This document shows, in pieces, positions 17,326 to 26,438 of a stretch of DNA of 64,000 nucleotides. The stretch is from an uncultured Flavobacterium sp. (lineage in GTDB: Bacteria; Bacteroidota; Bacteroidia; Flavobacteriales; Flavobacteriaceae). Position 1 is the stretch's first letter; every line of letters starts with the position of its first letter. A program made the position numbers and the translations under genes. Where the stretch lies: positions 1 to 64,000 of the forward strand of contig CAKUAD010000003.1 in the NCBI GenBank assembly GCA_934636265.1, written 5' to 3'. The notes under the pieces were generated by a model, which made no database searches, had not been told where the DNA came from, and saw only the letters and a list, made by a program, of their open reading frames with translations.

Positions 17326-19746
17326 TTAGCGCAAACTCGCCCCAAGTTCGGTTTGGAGTTGCTGCGTCAGTTTGCCCATCACTTTGTCAATCTGAGTATC
17401 GGTCAGGGTCTTGGTCAAATCCTGCAGCGTAAAACTTACAGCATACGACTTTTTCCCTTCCGGAAGATTTTTACCAGCGTATACGTCAAAGAGGTTGATG
17501 TCTTTCAGCAGGGACTTTTCAGCCTGACGCGCGACTTTGTAGATGGATTCAAACGTTACCTTTTCGTCAACCAAAAGCGCCAGGTCACGGCGCACTTCCG
17601 GATACTTGGGGAGGTCGTAAAAACGGATTTTCTGCGCGATGAGTTTCAGGACCAAATCCCAGTTAAAATCAGCGTACAGCACTTCCTGTTTTACGTCAAA
17701 ATGCTTGGTTATCTGTTTTTTGACGGTACCAAGTTCAACCAAAACATCCTGTCCGTACGCTATCGAGATACCTTCAGCAAAAACATCCAGTGTTGCGGGT
17801 TGTACATAGGTTTTTTCAATGCCCAAGCGCTTGAGGACGGCCTCGACATAGCCTTTAAAAAGGAAGAATCCCGATGGCACACCGGGTTGCGTCCAGCTTT
17901 CGGCCAGGCGGTTTCCCGACACCGTGAGCGAGAGGTGTTTTTTCTCCTCGTGGCCTGACGGCATTTTGTGATAGGTCTTTCCAAACTCAAACAGCTTCAA
18001 ATCCGTCGAGCGTCGGTTGATGTTATACGACACTGCTTCAAGTGCCGAGAACAGCATCGATTGGCGCATCACCTGTAAATCGCTGCTCAAAGGATTCAAC
18101 ATGGCCACCGTCTGATGTTCGTTTACCGATTCGGTCAGGCCCACGTATTGCGGTGTTGTCAAGGAATTGGCCATCATCTCGTGAAACCCTTGCGCGGTCA
18201 GTTGTCCGGCAATGATGTTCTGGACCTTGTAGTCCTCGGTGCGGGCTGAATGCGACACCGTGGCGTTGAATTTCTTGGTAAAGTTGACGTTGTTGTATCC
18301 GTACACACGCAAAATCTCCTCGATCACGTCAATTTCGCGATTGACATCGACGCGGTAAGACGGAACCACAAGTCCCAGTCCCGCATCCGACATGCTGTTC
18401 ACCTTGATGTCCAGCGAGGCCAGTATTTTCTTAATCGTTTCCTTGGGCAGTTCCTGTCCGATGACGCGGGCCGCCTTGCTGAAATTAAGGAATATCGTAT
18501 GGTCTTCAATTTTCTTGGGATAAACATCGATAATATCCGACGTTACCTCGCCACCGGCCACTTCCTGGATTAGCAGGGCTGCGCGTTTAAGGGCGTATTC
18601 GGTAATGGTAGGGTCGATGCCGCGCTCAAACCGAAAGGATGCGTCGGTACTCAGTCCGTGACGTTTTGCGGTTTTGCGCACGGCCACCGGATTAAAATAG
18701 GCGCTTTCCAAAAACACTGCTTGTGTAGCATCGGTCACCGCCGAATTTTTGCCGCCCATAACTCCGGCCAGGGCAATCGCGCCTTTATCGTCGCAAATCA
18801 CCAAATCCTGCGCATCAAGTTCACGCTCAACATCGTCAAGCGTAGTAAATTTGGTTCCACCGGGCAGGGTATTGACCACCACCTTGCCACTTATTTTTGA
18901 GGCGTCAAACGCATGTAAGGGTTGTCCCAGCTCGTGAAGCACATAATTGGTCACGTCAACAATATTGTTTTTTGGTGTCAAACCAATGGCGCGCAGTCGG
19001 TTTACAAGCCAGGCCGGCGACGGTTTTACGCTAACGCCCGATATGGTTACGCCACAATAGCGCGGTGCCAGTTTGCTATCCTTGACATCGACGTCAATCT
19101 TGAACGTGCGTTTTTCAACCTTGAATTTTGTAACCGATGGCGTGATGAGTTCAAGTTGTGCGTTGCGCTGAACCATTCCCGCCCGCAAATCACGCGCAAC
19201 TCCCATGTGGCTCATAGCATCCGAGCGGTTGGGCGTGAGGCCTATCTCAAAAATATCGTCGGATTCTACGTTAAAAACTTTGGCGGCGGGAGTTCCCGGC
19301 TTGAGGTTGGCGTCCAACACCATGATGCCCTCGTGGCTGGTTCCAAGGCCCAATTCATCCTCGGCGCAAATCATGCCGTGGCTTTCCACGTCGCGTATTT
19401 TGCCCTTGCCTATTTTAAACGGATTTCCGTCTTTGTCATAAAGCGTTGTGCCGATGGTGGCCACCGGAACCTTTTGCCCCGCGGCTACGTTGGCCGCTCC
19501 GCAAACAACTTGAAGCGGTGTGCCCTGACCCACATCGACGGTAGTCACTTTAAGACGGTCGGCGTTAGGATGTTTCTCGCAGGTAAGAACGTGTCCAACC
19601 ACTACACCTTCCAGTCCGCCGCGCACGGATTGGTATTTTTCAACCACCTCGACCTCGAGGCCAAGATCTGTTAAAAGCGCTGCCGTATCCTCGGGCGTCC
19701 AGTCAGTTTTCAGGAATTGTTTAAGCCAGTTGTATGAAATTTTCAT
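17326..19746 (-). CDS. pheT: Phenylalanyl-tRNA synthetase beta subunit
   Basis: The 806-residue subunit pairs with PheS to charge tRNA-Phe. The N-terminus MKISYNWLKQFL is followed by a tRNA-binding OB domain (GLEGVVVGHVLTCEKHPNADR, split around residues 44-64), the B3/B4 editing domain, the B5 domain and a C-terminal anticodon-binding FDX-ACB domain (YPEVRRDLALLVDE). The start at 19746 is clear from the family; an 18-residue extension to 19800 is spurious. A -7 box TATATTTG (19773-19766) lies 19 nt upstream. pheS is not adjacent, the usual state in Bacteroidota. Confidence 0.96.
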   Translation of the reverse strand: MKISYNWLKQFLKTDWTPEDTAALLTDLGLEVEVVEKYQSVRGGLEGVVVGHVLTCEKHPNADRLKVTTVDVGQGTPLQVVCGAANVAAGQKVPVATIGTTLYDKDGNPFKIGKGKIRDVESHGMICAEDELGLGTSHEGIMVLDANLKPGTPAAKVFNVESDDIFEIGLTPNRSDAMSHMGVARDLRAGMVQRNAQLELITPSVTKFKVEKRTFKIDVDVKDSKLAPRYCGVTISGVSVKPSPAWLVNRLRAIGLTPKNNIVDVTNYVLHELGQPLHAFDASKISGKVVVNTLPGGTKFTTLDDVERELDAQDLVICDDKGAIALAGVMGGKNSAVTDATQAVFLESAYFNPVAVRKTAKRHGLSTDASFRFERGIDPTITEYALKRAALLIQEVAGGEVTSDIIDVYPKKIEDHTIFLNFSKAARVIGQELPKETIKKILASLDIKVNSMSDAGLGLVVPSYRVDVNREIDVIEEILRVYGYNNVNFTKKFNATVSHSARTEDYKVQNIIAGQLTAQGFHEMMANSLTTPQYVGLTESVNEHQTVAMLNPLSSDLQVMRQSMLFSALEAVSYNINRRSTDLKLFEFGKTYHKMPSGHEEKKHLSLTVSGNRLAESWTQPGVPSGFFLFKGYVEAVLKRLGIEKTYVQPATLDVFAEGISIAYGQDVLVELGTVKKQITKHFDVKQEVLYADFNWDLVLKLIAQKIRFYDLPKYPEVRRDLALLVDEKVTFESIYKVARQAEKSLLKDINLFDVYAGKNLPEGKKSYAVSFTLQDLTKTLTDTQIDKVMGKLTQQLQTELGASLR

Positions 19747-19870
19747 ATGCGGTTTTTGAGCGGTGCAAATATAGGTATTGCCCTTTGAGTAGTAAAGCAT
19801 TTGGACAATTTAGACGCGGTTTTATCAACATCGTGCCTGCGATGAAACCAACTTTAACAAAGGCTGCCGG

Positions 19871-20734
19871 TCAAATAAGCTCTTGGACGTGCTTGCGGAT
19901 GTTTTCGGAAATCTTGCGGGTGGGAAGGTCGTTGTCATCCTGCCCAAAAGGATCTTCAATTTCCTCGGCGATAAGTTCCAGGCTGGCCAGCACGTAAAAG
20001 ATAAACATCACAACCGGCACGGTAAAGTATCCAAGCGAAAACGCATAACTAAAGGGTAAGGTCATGACGTAGAAAAAGATAAACTTTTTGATAAAAGCGC
20101 TGTAGGAGTAGGGGATGGGCGTGTTCTTTATCCTTTCGCAGGCGCCGCAGATATCGGTAAATGACAGCAATTCAGGGTTCAGGGTAATGTATTCGTCGCC
20201 GGTGATTTTGCCTTGCTTGTAGAGTGCATTGGCTTTTTCAATCAGGGCGCGCGCCAGTTTGTTTGGCTTGTGTACATCGGGACTCAGGGCGATGGACATG
20301 TCGTCAAACAGCTGCAGGGCGGTTTCCTCGTTTTTAAGGTGCGCGTCAAGTACAGCTGCATAATCAGGAATGGCTTTCCTGAAAAACGCCTTGTCATTTT
20401 CATCAGTCAGGATAACCGATAGCTTCGAGGCCAGATTCCTGCTGTTGTTGACCAGCGCCCCCCAGAGTTTTCGGCCTTCCCACCATCGGTCATAGGCGGT
20501 ATTGGTCCTAAAGACCAGCAAAAGTGAAATTACGAATCCCAGCATGCCGTGCATCAGCGAGATGTTCTTGACATAACTTGACTCAGACAACTTCCAGTAA
20601 ACCACTTCCAGGTAGGCCACCACGCCGGCGTAAATCCCGATGGCAATCATGATCGGCAACAGCTTGCTAAACGTATCCGATCGGTGAAACCTGAAAATAA
20701 AAGTAAACCAGTCTTTTGTGTTATACGATACCAT
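19871..20734 (-). CDS. Bestrophin family membrane channel
   Basis: This 287-residue integral membrane protein belongs to the bestrophin/UPF0187 family of anion channels. The sequence TKDWFTFIFRFHRSDTF is followed by a first membrane pair (LLPIMIAIGIYAGVVAYLEV and MLGFVISLLLVFRTN) and the family signature RTNTAYDRWWEGRKLWG at about residues 76-92. The C-terminal half has a second hydrophobic pair near 195-235, then EEIEDPFGQDDNDLP, the conserved Asp-rich stretch. Bacterial homologues conduct ions; the physiological ion is unknown here. It stands 30 nt upstream of no other gene on its strand and follows the efflux operon. Confidence 0.9.
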   Translation of the reverse strand: MVSYNTKDWFTFIFRFHRSDTFSKLLPIMIAIGIYAGVVAYLEVVYWKLSESSYVKNISLMHGMLGFVISLLLVFRTNTAYDRWWEGRKLWGALVNNSRNLASKLSVILTDENDKAFFRKAIPDYAAVLDAHLKNEETALQLFDDMSIALSPDVHKPNKLARALIEKANALYKQGKITGDEYITLNPELLSFTDICGACERIKNTPIPYSYSAFIKKFIFFYVMTLPFSYAFSLGYFTVPVVMFIFYVLASLELIAEEIEDPFGQDDNDLPTRKISENIRKHVQELI

Positions 20735-20764
20735 CCCAATCAGTTTGCCACTAAAATACGCGAA

Positions 20765-22060
20765 TTAAAAAGCTATCGAACCGGTTAATTCCTGAAGCGA
20801 AATCTCGGATAGTTTTGCCTGATAGAGCGCATTGGCGTATCGCACCGACGCATTGAGATAATTGAGCTGCGCCGCCCTGATCTCGAGGGTCGGAATGGTT
20901 CCGATGCGGTATTTGGCCAGGGTGATATCTAGGTTTTCGCGCGCGATTTCCTCATTCTTGCGCTCCAGTTCCACCAATTGGAGGTTGGTGGTGAACGTCG
21001 TGAAATTTGTCAGCAACTGCGTGTCGATAGCCTGCGCCTGCCGGTTGATGGCCACCTCGGCATTTTTGATGTTGAGCTGGGCGATGTTCTCATTTCGCTT
21101 TTGCAAAAGGCCGTCAAAAATGTTGATCGAAGCACTAAAACCATAAGTAAGTCCCTGGGCGTGCGCCTCGCGGTTAAATCCAAGGCTGTTGTAGCTGTCG
21201 TTAAATGCGTATCCGGTGTTGACCGATATTTGCGGATAACGCGCCGATCTTACCTGTTTAAGCTGATACTGGGCGATTTGCTTGTTGATGATTTGCGCCT
21301 GCAATTGCGGATTTTGCTTTTCAGCCAAGCTTTTGAGTTCGGGAAACTGCAGCGCCTGATTGACCTCGACTTCGTCCGAAACTACAAAATCCGTACTGAC
21401 TTCACGCGCCAGTTGCTCATTGAGCCTCGCCTTGGCATTGGCCAGAAATTCCTTTTGACGCAAAAGGTTGGTCGCGTCGGTGTTCAGGTCAACTTGCGAG
21501 TTAAGCCATTCGAGCTTGGCCGCCTTGCCTATGGTGTAGCGGTTGTATGCGGTTTCAACGCGTTCTTTTGACACCACCATGGCTGTATCCAGCGCGTGCA
21601 ACTGTCGCTGCAATTGTACGAGGTCGTAATAAATAGCCAGTACCTCGCGGGTTTTGGAAAGCACCTGCAATTGCAGTTCGGTCTCGCCCAGTTTTTCAAT
21701 CGCCTTCAATTCATTGCGGCGGGCAAACATCCTAAAACCATCAAAAATGGTCCAGTTGAGTTGTACACCGTAATTCAGGCTGCGGTTGCGGGCGTCGTCA
21801 AGCGAGAGCACCTCACCATTGGCCCGGACCTGCTCGGTGTTCTGAATGCTGTTGTCCTGAGCCACCGTTGCGGCAACAGTTGGCAGCACACCAGCATTTC
21901 CCAGCGAATTGTTTTCCTGATCGATCTTCAGGTTGTTTGAAGCAATCCTGATGTCAAAATTATTTTCGAGCGCAATGCGGACCGCCTCTTCCGCCGTCAG
22001 CACGGGGGCCTGGGCAAAACTGCCCCAAAAAGCCAGCAAAATCCAAAGGCTACGCTTCAT
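20765..22060 (-). CDS. TolC-family outer-membrane efflux protein
   Basis: This 431-residue outer-membrane channel is the third gene of an RND tripartite pump. A signal peptide is visible at MKRSLWILLAFWGSFAQA, which favours the start at 22060, although MKKNSMKR at 22075 is possible; both overlap the end of the transporter gene. Two OEP-type repeats with long helices follow: LTAEEAVRIALENNFDI near the N-terminus and SARYPQISVNTGYAFNDS in the second half. It presumably docks with the adaptor and the RND pump to form an envelope-spanning channel. Confidence 0.93.
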   Translation of the reverse strand: MKRSLWILLAFWGSFAQAPVLTAEEAVRIALENNFDIRIASNNLKIDQENNSLGNAGVLPTVAATVAQDNSIQNTEQVRANGEVLSLDDARNRSLNYGVQLNWTIFDGFRMFARRNELKAIEKLGETELQLQVLSKTREVLAIYYDLVQLQRQLHALDTAMVVSKERVETAYNRYTIGKAAKLEWLNSQVDLNTDATNLLRQKEFLANAKARLNEQLAREVSTDFVVSDEVEVNQALQFPELKSLAEKQNPQLQAQIINKQIAQYQLKQVRSARYPQISVNTGYAFNDSYNSLGFNREAHAQGLTYGFSASINIFDGLLQKRNENIAQLNIKNAEVAINRQAQAIDTQLLTNFTTFTTNLQLVELERKNEEIARENLDITLAKYRIGTIPTLEIRAAQLNYLNASVRYANALYQAKLSEISLQELTGSIAF

Positions 22061-25000
22061 TGAGTTCTTTTTCATAACGGTCAAACATTTCATTGTCAAT
22101 CTTGCGCTTTTTGGCCGGCGACCACATCAGGTAAATGGCCGGAATGACGTAAAGCGTGAGCATCAGTGAAAACAGTGTCCCGCCAACGATCACAACGCCC
22201 ATCCCGATCCGGCTGGTAGAGGCGGCTCCCAGTGAAAGTGCAATCGGCAAGGCCCCCAAAGCAATCGCGAGACTGGTCATCAAGATGGGTCTGAGACGCG
22301 ATTCAGAGGCTTCAATGATCGCGTCATATTTGGATTTGCCCTGCTGGCGCAACTGGTTGGCAAATTCCACGATCAAAATACCGTTTTTCGTCACCAGTCC
22401 AATGAGCATGATGGTCCCGATCTGACTAAAAATGTTCCACGTCTGCCCAAAAAGCCAAAGGGAAAACAGCGCTCCAGCCACAGCCATGGGCACCGTCAGG
22501 ATGATAATCATCGGGTCGATAAAACTTTCAAACTGCGCAGCAAGGATCAGGTAAATGAGTAAAAGCGCCAGGGCAAAAGCAAAAGCCGTATTGGAGCTGC
22601 TCTCGGCAAAATCACGGGACTCGCCGGCCAAATCCGTCGTAAAGGAATCATCCAACACTTTTTGGCTGATGCGTTCCATGGCTTCAATGCCGTCGCCAAT
22701 GGATTTTCCCGGAGCCAGGCCGGCCGACACCGTTGCCGACATGTATCGGTTGTTGTGAAAGAGTTGCGGCGGACTGCTTTGTTCCTCGACCGTCACCACG
22801 TTGTCAAGCTGAATCAGTTGTCCGTCCTTGCTTTTGACGAACATCGACGTGAGGTCAATCGGTGCATCGCGATCTTTTTTGTCAAACTGGCCCATTACCT
22901 GATATTGTTTTCCGTTCATCATAAAATACCCAAAGCGCTGGCCGGAGAGTGAAAGCTGAAGGGTCTGTGCCACATCAATGACCGATACGCCCAGGCTTTC
23001 GGCCTTTTCGCGGTCAATCGAAACATAAAGTTCAGGCTTGTTGAATTTTAGGTTGATGTCGGACGTAGAAAACGTAGGATCTTTTTGGACTTCTTCCATG
23101 AACAAGGGTACCTTTTCACGCAGTTTTTCAAAGTTTTGCGCCTGAATCACATATTGCACCGGCAGTCCGCCGCGACGGTTTACTGATATCGTAGGCTGTT
23201 CAGACACGTTGACCCGCGCCTGCGAATACTGCTTGGTCCACTTGGTCAACTCCTGTGCAATTTCCTTTTGCGAACGGTCGCGATCCTCGGGTTCCACCAA
23301 CGACAGGCGTACCCGTCCGGTATTGGCTGCACCCGACCCGATAAAGCCCGGAGCGGTAATGATCAGCGCCACTTTCTTTTCCGGAATCGAGTCGTTGATG
23401 AGTTGGCTGAGTTCCTGCATAAAGCGCTCGGTATAATCATAGGAAGAACCTTCAGGCATGGTTATGCTGGCCGATAGCATCGACCGGTCGTCATACGGGG
23501 CGGTCTCTTTTTGCAAAGTGGTAAAGAACAGTACGATCAGGCCCACGCAAACCGCCAGAATAGGGAAACTCAGCCATTTTTTTCGCATAAATCCCTCGAG
23601 TGAATCGGCGTAGCCTTTGTTCATCTTGACAAAATAACGCTCAGACCATTCGTAAAACCGGGAGTGTTTCTGAACGCCGCCCTTCATCAGATAAGCGTTG
23701 AGCATGGGCGTCAGCGTAAGCGATACAAAGGCTGAGATGAGTACGGCCGCCCCGATCACGACGCCAAATTCCCGGAACAACCGGCCCACAAAACCTTCCA
23801 GGAAAATCACCGGCAGAAACACCGCCGCAAGGGTGATCGAAATGGAAATTACCGCAAAGAAAATCTCGTTCGATCCCTTAACCGCTGCTTCAATGGGCGA
23901 CATGCCTTCCTCGACTTTCTTAAAGATGTTTTCCGTTACCACGATACCGTCGTCAACCACAAGCCCGGTGGCGAGCACAATCGCCAAAAGTGTCAGTACG
24001 TTAATCGAAAAGCCCAGCAACCACATGATAAAAAACGTCGCGATCAACGACACCGGAATGTCAATCAGGGGGCGGAACGCAATGCTCCAGTTCCGGAAAA
24101 ACGCAAAAATGATCAGGATGACCAAAACCACCGATATTGCCAAGGTTTCAACCACCTCGATTATCGCCTTTTTAACAAAAAACGAGTTGTCGATGGCAAT
24201 GTTCAGCTTGATATCGCCCGGCAGATCAGTCTTAAACTTCTCGTACTGCTCGTAAAAGCGGTCGGCAATTTCAAGATAATTGGTTCCCGGCTGCGGTACA
24301 ATCCCCAGTCCCACCATCGTAACGCCGCTTTCGGCCAGTCGCGTCTCGAGATTTTCGGCTTCAAGCGATGCCTTGCCCACGTCGCTCAGCCTGACGGTTT
24401 TGTCTCCCTGGGTCAGGATGATGATGTTGTTGAATTCTTCTTCGGTCGATAAATTTCCCAGCGTCTTGATGGCGAGTTCTGTGTTTGCACCCGTCAGCTT
24501 ACCCGATGGCAACTCTACGTTTTGCGCTTCAAGGGCGTTGCGCACATCGGCCACCGTCACCCCGTACGAGGCCATCCGCACCGGATCGATCCACAGGCGC
24601 ATCGCATACTTTCGCTGGCCCCAGATCTGCACGCTGCTTACGCCCGGAATGGTTTGCAGGCGTTCGGCGATTACGTTTTCAGCATAATCTGAAAGTTCCA
24701 GCACGTTACGCGTATCGCTCTGAACCGTCATCGCAATAATCGCATCCGAATCGGCGTCGGCCTTTGACACCACCGGCGGCGCATCAATATCCTGCGGGAG
24801 CTGGCGTTGCGCCTGGGCCACTTTGTCACGCACGTCGTTGGCGGCTTCTTCCAGGTCTTTGTCCAGGTTAAACTCAATGGTGATGTTGCTTGAACCCTGA
24901 TTGCTCGACGAGGTCATGTTCCGGATGCCGTCAATCGAGTTGAGTGCCTTTTCCAGCGGCTCGGTAATCTGCGACTCGATAATGTCAGGGTTGGCACCCG

Positions 25001-25154
25001 TGTAATTGGTCCGCACGGAAATCTGTGCCGGATCAATCGATGGAAACTCGCGCACGCCCAAATACGTGAACCCGATGACCCCAAAAAGCACCAGGGCAAG
25101 GTTCATTACGATGGTCAGCACCGGACGTTTTATACTAAGGGTAGATAGACTCAT
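22050..25154 (-). CDS. RND efflux transporter permease (AcrB/MexF type)
   Basis: The 1034-residue inner-membrane pump has the HAE1-type layout: a first transmembrane helix (TIVMNLALVLFGVIGFTYLG), a porter domain, helices 2-6, a second porter domain and helices 8-12. Helix 4 carries GLVVDDGIVVTEN, with the proton-relay Asp pair. The C-terminal end shows GLVTKNGILIVEFAN. It exports hydrophobic compounds by proton antiport. The adaptor lies upstream and TolC downstream, in the order adaptor-pump-channel. Unusually, a dispersed flavobacterial hairpin element (25185-25291) fills the gap between adaptor and pump. Confidence 0.97.
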   Translation of the reverse strand: MSLSTLSIKRPVLTIVMNLALVLFGVIGFTYLGVREFPSIDPAQISVRTNYTGANPDIIESQITEPLEKALNSIDGIRNMTSSSNQGSSNITIEFNLDKDLEEAANDVRDKVAQAQRQLPQDIDAPPVVSKADADSDAIIAMTVQSDTRNVLELSDYAENVIAERLQTIPGVSSVQIWGQRKYAMRLWIDPVRMASYGVTVADVRNALEAQNVELPSGKLTGANTELAIKTLGNLSTEEEFNNIIILTQGDKTVRLSDVGKASLEAENLETRLAESGVTMVGLGIVPQPGTNYLEIADRFYEQYEKFKTDLPGDIKLNIAIDNSFFVKKAIIEVVETLAISVVLVILIIFAFFRNWSIAFRPLIDIPVSLIATFFIMWLLGFSINVLTLLAIVLATGLVVDDGIVVTENIFKKVEEGMSPIEAAVKGSNEIFFAVISISITLAAVFLPVIFLEGFVGRLFREFGVVIGAAVLISAFVSLTLTPMLNAYLMKGGVQKHSRFYEWSERYFVKMNKGYADSLEGFMRKKWLSFPILAVCVGLIVLFFTTLQKETAPYDDRSMLSASITMPEGSSYDYTERFMQELSQLINDSIPEKKVALIITAPGFIGSGAANTGRVRLSLVEPEDRDRSQKEIAQELTKWTKQYSQARVNVSEQPTISVNRRGGLPVQYVIQAQNFEKLREKVPLFMEEVQKDPTFSTSDINLKFNKPELYVSIDREKAESLGVSVIDVAQTLQLSLSGQRFGYFMMNGKQYQVMGQFDKKDRDAPIDLTSMFVKSKDGQLIQLDNVVTVEEQSSPPQLFHNNRYMSATVSAGLAPGKSIGDGIEAMERISQKVLDDSFTTDLAGESRDFAESSSNTAFAFALALLLIYLILAAQFESFIDPMIIILTVPMAVAGALFSLWLFGQTWNIFSQIGTIMLIGLVTKNGILIVEFANQLRQQGKSKYDAIIEASESRLRPILMTSLAIALGALPIALSLGAASTSRIGMGVVIVGGTLFSLMLTLYVIPAIYLMWSPAKKRKIDNEMFDRYEKELNEA

Positions 25155-25184
25155 ATTTTATGGCAAAGCCTGTATTAGAATTCG

Positions 25185-25291
25185 TTAGGAGCTTTTTCCC
25201 GCTTTACGCTGTATCTTTTTTGTGGTGAACCTAAAATTGCTTTAAGAAAATCGGGACAAAAAAGGATGCCGCTGCAATCGGGGCTAGGCAT
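25185..25291 (-). repeat. Flavobacteria-type dispersed hairpin element, in efflux operon
   Basis: Read on the minus strand it begins GCCTAGCCCCGATTGCAGCG and ends AAGCGGGAAAAAGCTCC. Between them TTTTTTGT and ACAAAAAA can form an inner stem. The same outer boxes recur at 28621-28702 on the plus strand. From memory, elements with these boxes occur repeatedly between genes in Flavobacterium; I could not search for this. Here it separates the adaptor gene from the pump gene of one operon. Confidence 0.75.
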
Positions 25292-25296
25292 ACCGG

Positions 25297-26352
25297 TTAG
25301 TTTAACTTTACCTTTACCGGAGTCCCGTCTTTTAACGACATCACACCCGTGGTCAGTATCGTATCGCCTTGCTTGAGGCCGCGCAAAACCAAGGAGAAAT
25401 CCTCGGTGCGCGCACCGGTTTCAATGACTACCTCGGTAGCTTTTCCGCCTTTGGCCACAAAAATCTTTTTACCGTTCTGGATCGGGATCAAAGCCTCGGT
25501 AGGAACTAAAAGCGCATCGTTAATCTTTTCCAAAGGAAGTTGCACATTGGCAAAAGTCCCGGGAATCAGTTTGCCCTGGGTGTTTGGTGAAACGGCCCTG
25601 ATGCGAAGCGTACGCGTGGTTACGTCAACCTGCGGCTCGATGGCATAAATGCGCGCCCTGAACGCTTCATCGTTTCCGGCCACGGTAAAATTAAACTCGC
25701 GCCCCACTTTAATTTGCGTGGCATATTTTTCCGGGATCGAAAAGGTAATCTTGACTTGTGAAGTGTTCACCAGGCTGGCCACGACAGTTTCGGGCGTCAG
25801 GTAGGTTCCCTTTGAAACATTCCGCAATCCGACGGTCCCGGCAAACGGCGCGCGAACACTGGTTTTGGCCAATTGCGCCTGGATGAGTTGCTGTTCGGCC
25901 TGCGCCTGACGAAAATCGGCACTAGCCATGTCGTATTCTTCCCGGCTGATGGCTTCCTTTTCCAAAAGCAATTTGGCGCGGCGTTCATTTTCCGACGCCA
26001 GGTTTTGCGCCGTTTTGGCTTTGGAGAGTTGTGCCCGCAGCTCGAGGTCGTTTACTTTTAAAAGCAACTGGCCTTTGGACACTTGGCTACCCTCGGTAAA
26101 ATTGATTGATTCGACCACGCCTGGCACCTCACTTCGGATTTCAATTTGTTCATTGGCTTCTATCGAGCCCGAAAGCGAGAGGGCGTCGGCAAATTCGCGA
26201 TGCTGTAAAACCATTCCTGAAACGGTGACCGGGCCTTTTTGTCCGGAGCCTTTTCCTTTTTGGCTTATCTCGGCGTTGGAATTGATTCGGTAATAAACCA
26301 GCGCACCCACTCCAAGAGCAAGCGCGGTGTAAACGATATATCGGATTTTCAT
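25297..26352 (-). CDS. RND efflux periplasmic adaptor (membrane fusion protein)
   Basis: The 351-residue adaptor has a short N-terminal membrane anchor (YTALALGVGALVYYRI), a lipoyl/barrel-sandwich half (EIRSEVPGVVESINFTEGSQ), an alpha-helical hairpin around residues 100-160 rich in Ala, Glu and Gln, the second lipoyl half (VRAPFAGTVGLRNVSKGTYL), and beta-barrel and membrane-proximal parts ending in LRGLKQGDTILTTGVMSLKDG. It bridges the pump and the TolC channel. A -7 box TAGTTTTG (26377-26370) lies 17 nt upstream and would start the three-gene operon. No regulator gene of TetR or AraC type is adjacent. Confidence 0.95.
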   Translation of the reverse strand: MKIRYIVYTALALGVGALVYYRINSNAEISQKGKGSGQKGPVTVSGMVLQHREFADALSLSGSIEANEQIEIRSEVPGVVESINFTEGSQVSKGQLLLKVNDLELRAQLSKAKTAQNLASENERRAKLLLEKEAISREEYDMASADFRQAQAEQQLIQAQLAKTSVRAPFAGTVGLRNVSKGTYLTPETVVASLVNTSQVKITFSIPEKYATQIKVGREFNFTVAGNDEAFRARIYAIEPQVDVTTRTLRIRAVSPNTQGKLIPGTFANVQLPLEKINDALLVPTEALIPIQNGKKIFVAKGGKATEVVIETGARTEDFSLVLRGLKQGDTILTTGVMSLKDGTPVKVKLN

Positions 26353-26438
26353 TGAGCGAAGTCTTACCGCAAAACTACTTTTTACGATTCACAACCACCG
26401 ACCTGTTAAAAATTATTTAACACTTGTAGCTACAAATT

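Noticed and set aside
18922..19674. 250-codon open frame on the plus strand
   Set aside because: Shadow of pheT, whose domains are complete on the other strand.
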